Assembly (NCBI GenBank): GCA_902564245.1
Contig: CACFAF010000004.1
Location: 1 to 64,000, forward strand
Origin: an uncultured Pelagibacteraceae bacterium
GTDB taxonomy: Bacteria > Pseudomonadota > Alphaproteobacteria > Pelagibacterales > Pelagibacteraceae
Length of the DNA: 64,000 nt
Reading direction: 5' to 3'
Numbering within the stretch: the first letter of the stretch is position 1; each line of letters starts with the position of its first letter. Positions 46,493 to 55,589 of this stretch are shown here, piece by piece. The notes under the pieces were generated by a model, which had not been told where the DNA came from, ran no database searches, and saw only the letters and a list, made by a program, of their open reading frames with translations. A program made the translations under genes and the position numbers.

Positions 46493-48365
46493 ATTCTTTT
46501 TTAAAAAAACTTATGAACCCACCTAGTGCTATAAAAATTGTCGAAATCCAAATCCAAATCATATAAGGTTTAAGCTGGTATCTAACATTAAAATATTCTT
46601 TTCCTTTTACAAAATTCATTACTAAAAATTTATCAGTATATAGAGTAGTTTTAATATCCGCTTCACTAGTTATTGTAGTTGGTTCATTATAAATTCTAAT
46701 TTCTGGTTTTAAATAAATAATTTCCTGATTTTTATCTTGAATCTTAAAATAACCAATAACAGAATCATAATTTTTACTTTTATTATTTTCTATTTTCTCA
46801 AAAGTAATAATATTTTCTTTTAAATTAAATTTCTCTCCTACTTTTAAATTAGTTATCATTTCTTTTGAAAAAATACTGTTCAATAAAATACTTAAAATTA
46901 AAAGACTAAAACCAAAATGGGAAACGATTTGTGAAATATTTTTAAATCTCTTATTAAAAAACTCTCTTATCGTTATAAAAAATAGATACAGTGATGCACA
47001 TAACAAAATTGTTAAAATTAAAGTTTCTGAACTTGTACGATCTAGAACAATATAAGATAAAAATATTGATAAAATTAAAAATATGATATTTGTAATTCTA
47101 ATTCTTAAATATGATTTTATCCAATTTAAACTTGGAACAATAGCCATAAAAATTAAGAAAAAAATTAAAAAAGGTATTATTAATTTATTAAAAAAAGGTG
47201 GACCTATAGAAATTTTTTCATCTGTAATAACCTCCAGAAAAATTGGATATACTGTACCAATCAAAATTACAGCCAAAAAGTACATAAGAAACCAATTATT
47301 TACCAAGATTGATGCCTCTTTACTTATCCAGTTTATTTTTATTTTTTTTAAGTTGTTATCTTTAAAAAATGTAAAAAAGATAAATAAAGCAATAAATATT
47401 AAAATAAAAAGAAATATTAATATAAACATTCCTCTCTCTGGGTCATTTGCAAAGGTATGTACAGAATTAAGTATACCTGAACGAACTAAAAATGTTCCAC
47501 TCATACTTAATGTAAACGAAGCTATAGATAATATAACTACCCATGAGGCTAAAGATAAATTTTTTTCTAGAACTATTATACAATGAAGTAAAGCAGTTAA
47601 ACATAACCATGGCATTAAAGAAACATTTTCAACTGGATCCCAAAACCAAAATCCTCCCCAACCAAGTTCATAATAAGCCCATATTGATCCTAGCATAATT
47701 CCAATTGTTAAAAATACCCACGAAATTAATATCCATTTTTTTATATGGCGTGCCCAATTTTTAGAAATATAATTTTCAACAACTGCAGCTAAAGAAGAAG
47801 CAAAAATTATGGAAGAACCAACATAACCTATGTATAAAATTGGGGGATGTATGGCTAATGCTGGATCCTGTAATATTGGGTTTAAACCCAAACCTTCTTG
47901 AGGAATTGGAAATAAATTACTAAACGGATTTGAAGTAATTAATACAAATAAAAAAAAACCAATTATTATTATTTGTTGAAAAACTAAAGTTAAAATTCTG
48001 TATCTTTTTGGCTGATTACTTGATGTTACTAAAAATAGAAAAATAAATAAGGTCAGCACTAGTAGCCAAAGTAATAAACTGCCCTCATGATTTCCCCACG
48101 TGCCTGAAATCTTATAAAATAATGGTTTGGTAGTATGTGAATTATTGTAAACTGTTTCATTACTAAAATCAGAATTTATGAAAGAAAGGATTAACCCTAT
48201 GAAGCTAATAGAGACAAAAAAAAATTGAAGAAAACTTATAGGTAAAATTTTAGGATTAATAAATATTTCTCTATTGTTATAATTTTTAATTGATAATAAA
48301 ATAATCAGTAGTCCTGCAATTAATCCAAAAATCAAAGAATAATATCCAATTTGAGTAGCTAACAA
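46482..48365 (-). CDS. ccmF: Heme lyase CcmF
   Basis: TWGNHEGSLLLWLL, AIHPPILYIGYVG, WGGFWFWDPVENVSLMPWL. Confidence 0.97.
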   Translation of the reverse strand: MLATQIGYYSLIFGLIAGLLIILLSIKNYNNREIFINPKILPISFLQFFFVSISFIGLILSFINSDFSNETVYNNSHTTKPLFYKISGTWGNHEGSLLLWLLVLTLFIFLFLVTSSNQPKRYRILTLVFQQIIIIGFFLFVLITSNPFSNLFPIPQEGLGLNPILQDPALAIHPPILYIGYVGSSIIFASSLAAVVENYISKNWARHIKKWILISWVFLTIGIMLGSIWAYYELGWGGFWFWDPVENVSLMPWLCLTALLHCIIVLEKNLSLASWVVILSIASFTLSMSGTFLVRSGILNSVHTFANDPERGMFILIFLFILIFIALFIFFTFFKDNNLKKIKINWISKEASILVNNWFLMYFLAVILIGTVYPIFLEVITDEKISIGPPFFNKLIIPFLIFFLIFMAIVPSLNWIKSYLRIRITNIIFLILSIFLSYIVLDRTSSETLILTILLCASLYLFFITIREFFNKRFKNISQIVSHFGFSLLILSILLNSIFSKEMITNLKVGEKFNLKENIITFEKIENNKSKNYDSVIGYFKIQDKNQEIIYLKPEIRIYNEPTTITSEADIKTTLYTDKFLVMNFVKGKEYFNVRYQLKPYMIWIWISTIFIALGGFISFFKKEYAK

Positions 48366-48366
48366 T

Positions 48367-48786
48367 TTATTTATCTCCTAAAGCTTCTTTAACTTCGGGT
48401 GGCATATAATTTTCATCATGTTTTGCCAATATTTTTGTTGCAACTAAATAATTTCTATCTTTTAAAAAACCTTCAGCAACAACTCCCTTTCCCTCAGTAA
48501 ATAGATTGGGAACCGATCCAGAATATGTAACATTAATTTCACTTTTTAAATCAGTAATTACAAAATTTATTTCATTAGATTTAATAACAACTGATTTTTT
48601 CTTAACCATTCCACCAACTCTTATTTTCTTAGATTGTATTTCATTTAAGGTTTTTATTTCAGTAGGAGATTTAAAATAAACTACATTTTCTTCTAAAGAT
48701 TTTAAAATTAAAAAAACTGTTAAAGAGATAATAAGCAATAATAAAGATATAAACAAAATCCTAAGCTTAACTTTTTTACCATACAT
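48367..48786 (-). CDS. ccmE: Cytochrome c-type biogenesis protein CcmE
   Basis: Heme-binding [24 protein letters not shown]. Confidence 0.95.
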   Translation of the reverse strand: MYGKKVKLRILFISLLLLIISLTVFLILKSLEENVVYFKSPTEIKTLNEIQSKKIRVGGMVKKKSVVIKSNEINFVITDLKSEINVTYSGSVPNLFTEGKGVVAEGFLKDRNYLVATKILAKHDENYMPPEVKEALGDK

Positions 48787-48797
48787 AGGTTACGAAG

Positions 48798-49025
48798 TTA
48801 AATTTTAGAAGTGCCTGATAATATTTCTTTATTAATATTTTGTAATTTTGCAACTCTTGTTTTTTGGGAGTTTAGCAAACCAAATTTAGCAATAAATTTT
48901 TTTTGTTCTTTTACTAATTGTAATTTAGTTATTAAAAATAAAGATACAAAACTTAACAATGTAAATAAAAATGCAGACCAAACATATTGGCCATAACCAT
49001 TCATAAAAAGTATTTCATTAATCAT
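48798..49025 (-). CDS. ccmD: Heme exporter protein CcmD-like
   Basis: NGYGQYVWSAFLFTLLSF; between ccmC and ccmE. Confidence 0.8.
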   Translation of the reverse strand: MINEILFMNGYGQYVWSAFLFTLLSFVSLFLITKLQLVKEQKKFIAKFGLLNSQKTRVAKLQNINKEILSGTSKI

Positions 49026-49729
49026 AATCTATCTAATCCTTTATTTTTAATTTTTATCAGTTCCGTATTATATTTCATTAAAAAAATTAACAACGAAAAT
49101 AGTGCAAATGCCGCAGTCATAATTGCTAATGGTATTAACATTGATGAATGTATTGATGTTTTTGATAAAATATTGATTGATGATGGTTGGTGTAGAGTTG
49201 TCCACCAATCTACAGAAAATTTAATAATAGGTACATTAATTACTCCAAAAATTGCAATAATTGATGTAATCTTTATTGCCTTGTCGTTATTATCAAATAT
49301 TCTCCACGATAATAAATATATTAAGTAAAATAAAAGTAAAATTACCATTGAAGTAATTCTTGCATCCCATGCCCACCATGTCCCCCAAGTAGGTATACCC
49401 CAAATTGCTCCTGTTACTAATGCAACTATATTAAATATAAAACCTGAAGGAGCTAAGCTCTTAGATATTAAAGAAAGATTTTTATTTTTAAATATAAAAA
49501 CACCCATTGATAAAAAAGCAATTGATGAAAATATCCCAATAGAAATCCAAGCAGCAGGAACATGGACATACATAATTCTTACTGAATGACTTTGTTTATA
49601 ATCTTCAGGAGATAATACTAAGGCTTCTAATAGACCTATTGATAAAACAATAATAAATAAAAAAAGAACATACTTCGTTACTTTTGAATTAATTAAAAAT
49701 ATTTTATTAGGTTCAAAAAACTTAAACAT
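49022..49729 (-). CDS. ccmC: Heme exporter protein CcmC
   Basis: RIMYVHVPAAWISIG, GIPTWGTWWAWDARITSMVILLLFYL, SVDWWTTLHQPSSI. Confidence 0.97.
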   Translation of the reverse strand: MFKFFEPNKIFLINSKVTKYVLFLFIIVLSIGLLEALVLSPEDYKQSHSVRIMYVHVPAAWISIGIFSSIAFLSMGVFIFKNKNLSLISKSLAPSGFIFNIVALVTGAIWGIPTWGTWWAWDARITSMVILLLFYLIYLLSWRIFDNNDKAIKITSIIAIFGVINVPIIKFSVDWWTTLHQPSSINILSKTSIHSSMLIPLAIMTAAFALFSLLIFLMKYNTELIKIKNKGLDRL

Positions 49730-49790
49730 TTATAAACGTTATATATATATTTAAACGATGAAAAGCTTAATTATTTTTTGAAATTTTTTC

Positions 49791-49843
49791 GACCAAGAAT
49801 GCTGAGGGAGATAATTTAAGGGAAGAACTATGCATCCTTGGTC
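49791..49843. other. Imperfect stem-loop in hspQ-ccmC intergenic region (candidate RNA or regulatory element)
   Basis: GACCAAGaATGC...GCATcCTTGGTC (11 of 12 positions complementary), loop tgagggagataatttaagggaagaactat. Strand undetermined. Confidence 0.5.
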
Positions 49844-49911
49844 AATGTAAATAAATTACTACTTAGATATGTCTAAGATTTGAGCTAATTATGTTTAAAA
49901 AGTGACTTATT

Positions 49912-50232
49912 TTAATTTGAGGGCTTAAAATAGCTTGAACCTTTTCTGCCTGAAAAAATTTCATTAATTAGAGGATGTTTTACAGGTTCTTCTGAATCGT
50001 CTGTTAAAAGATTTTGTTCTGAAACGTAAGCTTCATATGTTATTTCATCATTCTCCGCTAATAAATGATAAAAGGGCTGATTTTTTCTTGGTCTTACATT
50101 TTTTGGGATTGATTGATACCATTCTTCAGAATTATTAAACTCAAAATCAACATCATAAATAACTCCTCTAAATTCAAAATGTTTATGTTTTACAACATCA
50201 CCTATGGAAAATTTTGCTTTTTGCACTGACAT
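49912..50232 (-). CDS. hspQ: Heat shock protein HspQ
   Basis: KFSIGDVVKHKHFEFRGVIYDVDFEF...QPFYHLLAENDEITYEAYVSEQNL. Confidence 0.9.
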   Translation of the reverse strand: MSVQKAKFSIGDVVKHKHFEFRGVIYDVDFEFNNSEEWYQSIPKNVRPRKNQPFYHLLAENDEITYEAYVSEQNLLTDDSEEPVKHPLINEIFSGRKGSSYFKPSN

Positions 50233-50310
50233 TCACTTAAATATGGGTATTTAAAAAAAAAAATCAATAAAAAAATATAAAAGTTTTATTAATCTGTTAA
50301 TATCTTTAAT

Positions 50311-50862
50311 GTGAATAGATCTTTTGTTAAATTTGTCACAGACTTCGGTCCTTTAGTAGTTTTTTTCTTTTTTTATTATAACAATGATAAAAGCTTAAAA
50401 ATTGCTATCCCTCCCTTTATAATTGCTACATTAATAGCGCTAGCAGTTATATGGTTTTTAGAAAAAAAAATTCCAATGATACCTTTAATTGGTGGAATTT
50501 TAATACTACTATTTGGTGGTTTAACTATTTACTTTGATAATCCTGTTTTTATTTATATTAAACCGACGATAATTAACATTTTATTTGGACTTTCTTTATT
50601 TTTTGGAAAATTTTTTACTGATGAACCTGTATTAAAAAAAATTTTAGGAAATTCATTATTATTATCAAATGAAGGCTGGAATATATTAGGTAGAAGGTGG
50701 ATGTTATTTTTTTTTTCTTTAGCAATTATTAATGAACTTATCTGGAGAACACAATCTGAAGAATTTTGGGTTAATTTTAAAGTTTGGGGAATATTACCTA
50801 TAACTTTTATTTTTACTGCCTTTCAAATACCAACAATAAATAAGCATAAACTAGATGAATAA
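50311..50862 (+). CDS. yciB: Inner membrane-spanning protein YciB (septation protein A family), GTG start
   Basis: FVTDFGPLVVFFFFYYNN, NEGWNILGRRWMLFFFSLAIINELIWR. Confidence 0.9.
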   Translation: MNRSFVKFVTDFGPLVVFFFFYYNNDKSLKIAIPPFIIATLIALAVIWFLEKKIPMIPLIGGILILLFGGLTIYFDNPVFIYIKPTIINILFGLSLFFGKFFTDEPVLKKILGNSLLLSNEGWNILGRRWMLFFFSLAIINELIWRTQSEEFWVNFKVWGILPITFIFTAFQIPTINKHKLDE

Positions 50863-51193
50863 AAATTTAAAATTAGTAATTAATAATAACTATAAAAAAA
50901 TTGAAGATAAATTTTTTTTTGAGAAAGATGAATTAAAAGTTATTCTTGATTTGTATGCAGAAATGGTCTCAGCTGGATCGTGGAAAGATTATGGACTTAA
51001 CATATCAAGTAGGCAAGTTGGTTTTAGTGTTTTTAAAAATTCTACTGAAAATGCTTTATATAAAATTTGTAAAAATTTTAAACCAAGCAATAAAAACCTT
51101 AAGTACTTAATTACTGATGCAAAAGGAAAGATATTAAAAAATTCTTTTGAACTAGAAAATTTAATTAAAAATACGAATTGGAAAAAACTTTAA
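50855..51193 (+). CDS. DUF2794 domain protein
   Basis: FEKDELKVILDLYAEMVSAGSWKDYGLNISSRQVGFSVFKNS. Confidence 0.85.
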   Translation: MNKNLKLVINNNYKKIEDKFFFEKDELKVILDLYAEMVSAGSWKDYGLNISSRQVGFSVFKNSTENALYKICKNFKPSNKNLKYLITDAKGKILKNSFELENLIKNTNWKKL

Positions 51194-51204
51194 ACGAATT
51201 AATA

Positions 51205-51966
51205 TTATCTTCTTTGACCAAACAATCTTAAAAGCATTATAAAAAGGTTTATGAAATCTAAATAAAGTGTTAAAGCTCCCATAACAGCCTTTTTACCCAT
51301 TAGTTCTCCAGTATCACTAGATTGATACATATTTTTTATTTTTTGAGTATCGTAAGCAGTTAATCCAACAAAAATTAAAACTCCTAAAATTGATATAACA
51401 AAATACATCATAGATGATTTTAAAAAAATATTTACTATAGATGCAATTATAATACCAATTAGTCCCATCATTAAAAAAGAGCCAAGCTTAGTTAAATCTC
51501 TTTTGGTCGTATAACCGTAAATACTCATTGCTCCAAAAGTTGCCGAACATATAAAAAATACTCTTGTTACACTCAATCCAGTATAAACTAACAATATAGA
51601 AGATAACGACAAACCCATTAAAGATGCAAATACCCAAAAAGTTGTCTGAGCCTTTGAAGCACTCATTTTGTTAATTCCAAAACTCATGTAAAAAACTACA
51701 CCCAGTGGTGCTAGCATAACTATCCATTTAAGTCCTGAAAGATAGATTGCATTTCCTATTTGTGTTAATCCAACAATAGTTCCTGAGTCATCTGTAACTA
51801 CTGACGTTTTAAAAGTTAACAAAGCTATTATGCCTGTTAAAAGTATTCCTGTAGCCATATAATTATAAACTTTGAGCATATATGCTCTTAGACCTTCATC
51901 TGTTGCTACAGTCGCTTTTTGTGCTTCTTTAACTTTATTTAAAATACTTTCTTTATTAAATTCCAT
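51205..51966 (-). CDS. Bax inhibitor-1/YccA family membrane protein
   Basis: 7-TM; ESILNKVKEAQKATVATDEGLRAYMLKVYNYMATGILLTG; TAYDTQKIKNMYQ. Confidence 0.93.
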   Translation of the reverse strand: MEFNKESILNKVKEAQKATVATDEGLRAYMLKVYNYMATGILLTGIIALLTFKTSVVTDDSGTIVGLTQIGNAIYLSGLKWIVMLAPLGVVFYMSFGINKMSASKAQTTFWVFASLMGLSLSSILLVYTGLSVTRVFFICSATFGAMSIYGYTTKRDLTKLGSFLMMGLIGIIIASIVNIFLKSSMMYFVISILGVLIFVGLTAYDTQKIKNMYQSSDTGELMGKKAVMGALTLYLDFINLFIMLLRLFGQRR

Positions 51967-52046
51967 ATAACTAGAATATATAATCTTTTACTAATTATTC
52001 AAGATACCTTAAAAGATTAATAAAAAATTTATACTACAAATACATA

Positions 52047-53084
52047 ATGAATTTTAAAAAATTAGGAAATACTGACCTTGAAGTGAGTACAATTTGTCTC
52101 GGAACAATGACATGGGGCGAACAAAATACTGAAAAAGAAGGTTTTGATCAAATGGATTACGCCTTAGACCAAGGAGTAAACTTTTGGGACACAGCAGAAT
52201 TATATGCAATCCCTCCAAAAGAAAATACATATGGAAAAACGGAGGAAGTAATTGGAAATTGGTTTGAAAGAACAAAAAAGAGAAATGAGGTAATCCTTGC
52301 TACCAAAGTTGCTGGTCCTGGACTAAGTTGGATTAGAGGTGGAGGTAATCAATATGATGAGAAAAATTTAAATGAAGCAGTTGATCAGAGTCTTAAAAGA
52401 TTAAAAACGGATTATATTGATCTATATCAATTACACTGGCCAGAAAGAAAAAGTAATTTTTTTGGTAGACTTGGTTATGAACACAAAGATGAAAAGGACT
52501 GGAATAAATTTGAATATATTTTAAATTCGTTAGATAAAATAATTAAGACTGGTAAAATTAGATACATTGGTCTATCAAATGAAACTGCTTGGGGTCTTTC
52601 AAAATTTTTAGAAATTTCAAAATTAAAAAATCTTCCAAGAATGATGTCGGTTCAAAATCCTTATAGTCTTTTAAATAGAACTTATGAAGTTGGACTGGCT
52701 GAAATTTCTATAAGAGAACAAAGTGGTTTATTAGCATATTCTCCATTGGCATTTGGATATTTGAGTGGAAAATACAGAAATGGAAAATTGCCTGAAAAAT
52801 CAAGAATGAAGTTATTTGGAGATCAATTTGGAAGATATAAGTCAAAAAATGGCCAATCAGCAATTGAAAAATATTTTGAAATAGCAAACAAACATGGCTT
52901 AGATTTTGCTCAAATGAGTTTAAAATTCTGTGAAGTCCAAACTTTCATAACTAGCGTAATAATTGGTGCTACAACCATGGAGCAGTTGAAAACTGATATA
53001 GAAAGTGTAAATTTGGAATTAAACGAAGAAATAATTAAAGAAATAAATGAAGTTCAAAAAATATATCCAAATCCATGTCCATGA
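52047..53084 (+). CDS. Aldo/keto reductase (Tas-like)
   Basis: KKLGNTDLEVSTICLGTMTWGEQN, DYIDLYQLHWPER, GLSNETAWGL. Confidence 0.93.
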   Translation: MNFKKLGNTDLEVSTICLGTMTWGEQNTEKEGFDQMDYALDQGVNFWDTAELYAIPPKENTYGKTEEVIGNWFERTKKRNEVILATKVAGPGLSWIRGGGNQYDEKNLNEAVDQSLKRLKTDYIDLYQLHWPERKSNFFGRLGYEHKDEKDWNKFEYILNSLDKIIKTGKIRYIGLSNETAWGLSKFLEISKLKNLPRMMSVQNPYSLLNRTYEVGLAEISIREQSGLLAYSPLAFGYLSGKYRNGKLPEKSRMKLFGDQFGRYKSKNGQSAIEKYFEIANKHGLDFAQMSLKFCEVQTFITSVIIGATTMEQLKTDIESVNLELNEEIIKEINEVQKIYPNPCP

Positions 53085-53581
53085 TTAAAAAAAGTTTTAT
53101 TACTATTCTATTCTTAATATTTTTTAATTCTGTAAATGCAGAAGAAATAAAAAAAGTTGGAAAATATAAAGATTGGGAAACTATGATTATAATTTCAGGT
53201 GAAGGAAATACTTGTTTTGCTCAATCTTCACCAGTTTTACAAGCTCCAAAAAAAAATTCTAGAGATGCAAGATTATTTGTTTCTTTTAGGCCAAATGAAA
53301 ATATTGTTGATGAGATAAGTATAACTGCAGGATATATATTTAATACTAAAAATTCAATTACTGCAAAATCTGGAAAAAATAAATATAAATTTGATATTTC
53401 CCAAGAAGGATTTGCTTGGATAGCAGATAATAAAAAAGAAAAAAAATTGATTAAAACTATGAAAAAAGGATCAAGATTGATGATTACAGGCTATAATCAA
53501 CAAGGATCACAAACAATAGATCATTACTCACTTTTAGGATTCACAAAAGCCTATGGAATGGCTAAAAAGAAATGTAGTTAA
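53075..53581 (+). CDS. Invasion-associated locus B (IalB)-like secreted protein
   Basis: Signal peptide, GKYKDWETMII..., C-terminal HYSLLGFTKAYGMAKKKC. Confidence 0.75.
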   Translation: MSMIKKSFITILFLIFFNSVNAEEIKKVGKYKDWETMIIISGEGNTCFAQSSPVLQAPKKNSRDARLFVSFRPNENIVDEISITAGYIFNTKNSITAKSGKNKYKFDISQEGFAWIADNKKEKKLIKTMKKGSRLMITGYNQQGSQTIDHYSLLGFTKAYGMAKKKCS

Positions 53582-53587
53582 AATTTA

Positions 53588-54262
53588 ATGTCTAATAAAA
53601 ATGAAAATAAGATTCATACTATGTGGCCAATTTATATTGGTGAATTTTTTAATCCTGAGCATGAAGAAATTAAGGATGATTTAATTGAATTTTTCAAAGA
53701 ATACGAAAAAAAGAATCCAAAAAGCAGAATAAATAAAACTGGAGATCCAGTAGAAAATTATAATTTGTATGAAAGTCAATATAATTTACATCAAGAAAAG
53801 AATCCAGCCTTTGAAAAATTGTTAAATTTTATTTCTATGGGTTTTATAACTATGTCAAATAATGCAAATAAAGCTTCACTAACAAATCTAGATAATAAAG
53901 ATCCTAAATTTAATGTTAAACTAACTGAAACTTGGTTCATCAGATATGAAAAAGGTGGGGTTGTCTTTCCTCATAATCACCAAAATTGTAGTTGGTGTTG
54001 CGTTTATTATGTTCAAATTGGAAAAGATTCAAAAGAAAAAAATGGATCTACCTATTTTTTAAAACCATATACTTCTGCAAACTCTACAGACTTCGGGGGC
54101 GCTAATTATACTTATTATGGTACATCAGTGATAAAAGGTGATGAAGGAAAATTAGTAATTTGGCCAAATTTCTTATATCATGGTTCTCATCCATATTCTG
54201 GTGATAAAAATAGGATAATTGTATCTGCTAATGCAAGTATAAACCTTAATAAAGTCAAATAA
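53588..54262 (+). CDS. Putative 2OG-Fe(II) oxygenase-like protein
   Basis: FPHNHQNCSWCCVYYVQIG ... LVIWPNFLYHGSHPYSGDKNRIIVSANA fits the H...H...R pattern of this fold. Confidence 0.75.
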   Translation: MSNKNENKIHTMWPIYIGEFFNPEHEEIKDDLIEFFKEYEKKNPKSRINKTGDPVENYNLYESQYNLHQEKNPAFEKLLNFISMGFITMSNNANKASLTNLDNKDPKFNVKLTETWFIRYEKGGVVFPHNHQNCSWCCVYYVQIGKDSKEKNGSTYFLKPYTSANSTDFGGANYTYYGTSVIKGDEGKLVIWPNFLYHGSHPYSGDKNRIIVSANASINLNKVK

Positions 54263-54280
54263 ATAATTAATTCCTTAACC

Positions 54281-55459
54281 ATGAAACAAAAAATAGTTTT
54301 AGCGTATTCTGGGGGATTAGATACTTCTATTATTCTTAAATGGTTACAAGAAAATTATAATTCAGAAATTATTGCTTACACAGCTGATGTCGGACAAGTA
54401 ATAGATAAAAAGAAAATTATTAAAAATGCTAAAAATTTAGGAGTGAAAAATATCATTATTGAAGATTTAAAAGATATTTTTGTAAAAGATTATATTTATC
54501 CAATGATAAGAGGCCATGCTATATATGAAGGTGTTTATTTATTAGGGACTTCTATAGCAAGACCTTTAATAGCTAAAAGACAAATTGCTATAGCAAAAAA
54601 ATTTAAAGCTTATGCTGTTTCTCATGGTTCAACCGGAAAAGGAAACGATCAAATTAGATTCGAACTAGGATACCATTATTTTGGACCTAAAATAAAAGTT
54701 ATCGCTCCTTGGAGAATTTGGAAATTAAATTCAAGAACAGATTTGATTAAGTATGCAAAGAAAAACAAAATACAAATTCCAAAAGATAAAAAGGGATTAT
54801 CTCCCTTTTCGGTTGACGATAATTTATATCACACATCAACAGAAGGTAAAATTTTAGAAAATCCAAAAAATGCAGCTCCAGAATCTATTTTTCAAAGAAC
54901 TGTGTCTCCCGAAAAAGCTCCAAACAAAGCAACATTTGTTAATATCAAATTTAAAAATGGTGATCCAAAAACCATAAATGGTAAAAAATTATCACCTGCA
55001 AATCTTTTACAAAAACTAAATACCTTAGCGGGAAAAAATGGAATTGGTAGAATTGATTTAGTTGAAAATAGATTTATTGGAATAAAATCAAGAGGAGTTT
55101 ATGAAACACCTGGGGGAACAATATTAATTACTGCTCATAGAGCAATTGAGTCAGTAACTCTAGACAAAGAAACAATGCACCTTAAAGATGAGATTATGCC
55201 TAAATATGCAAAACTCATTTATAATGGTTATTGGTATTCAAGAAAAAGATTAAAACTTCAAAAAATAATTGATACGAAAAGAAAAAAAGTAAATGGAACA
55301 GTAAAACTAAAATTATATAAAGGAAATATTACTATAATTTCCAGAAAAACTAATAGTAAAGCCTATTCAATAAAAAAAGTTTCATTCGAAGAAAACAAAA
55401 CATTTAAAAAATCAAGAATTGAAAGATTCATCAATTACCATAAAAAAAAACTAAAATAA
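54281..55459 (+). CDS. argG: Argininosuccinate synthase
   Basis: LAYSGGLDTSIILKWLQENY, SHGSTGKGNDQIRFELGY. Confidence 0.97.
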   Translation: MKQKIVLAYSGGLDTSIILKWLQENYNSEIIAYTADVGQVIDKKKIIKNAKNLGVKNIIIEDLKDIFVKDYIYPMIRGHAIYEGVYLLGTSIARPLIAKRQIAIAKKFKAYAVSHGSTGKGNDQIRFELGYHYFGPKIKVIAPWRIWKLNSRTDLIKYAKKNKIQIPKDKKGLSPFSVDDNLYHTSTEGKILENPKNAAPESIFQRTVSPEKAPNKATFVNIKFKNGDPKTINGKKLSPANLLQKLNTLAGKNGIGRIDLVENRFIGIKSRGVYETPGGTILITAHRAIESVTLDKETMHLKDEIMPKYAKLIYNGYWYSRKRLKLQKIIDTKRKKVNGTVKLKLYKGNITIISRKTNSKAYSIKKVSFEENKTFKKSRIERFINYHKKKLK

Positions 55460-55463
55460 TAAT

Positions 55464-55589
55464 CTAATTTTTTGAACAATTTTTAGAACAATATTTTACT
55501 TTATCCCAGTTTAATCTCCATTTTTTTCTCCAAACAAAAGTTCTTTTACAAATCTTACAAGTTTTATAGGGCAGATTTTCTTTTTTCAT
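55464..55589 (-). CDS. DUF2256-like Cys-rich mini-protein, 41 aa (not in the ORF track)
   Basis: MKKENLPYKTCKICKRTFVWRKKWRLNWDKVKYCSKNCSKN*. CxxC...CxxxC; start overlaps the stop of the upstream photolyase gene (TAATG). Confidence 0.88.
   Translation of the reverse strand: MKKENLPYKTCKICKRTFVWRKKWRLNWDKVKYCSKNCSKN

Noticed and set aside
47083-47586. 167-aa plus-strand ORF antisense to ccmF
   Set aside because: Entirely inside ccmF on the opposite strand; Ile/Lys-rich product consistent with AT-rich antisense of a membrane protein.
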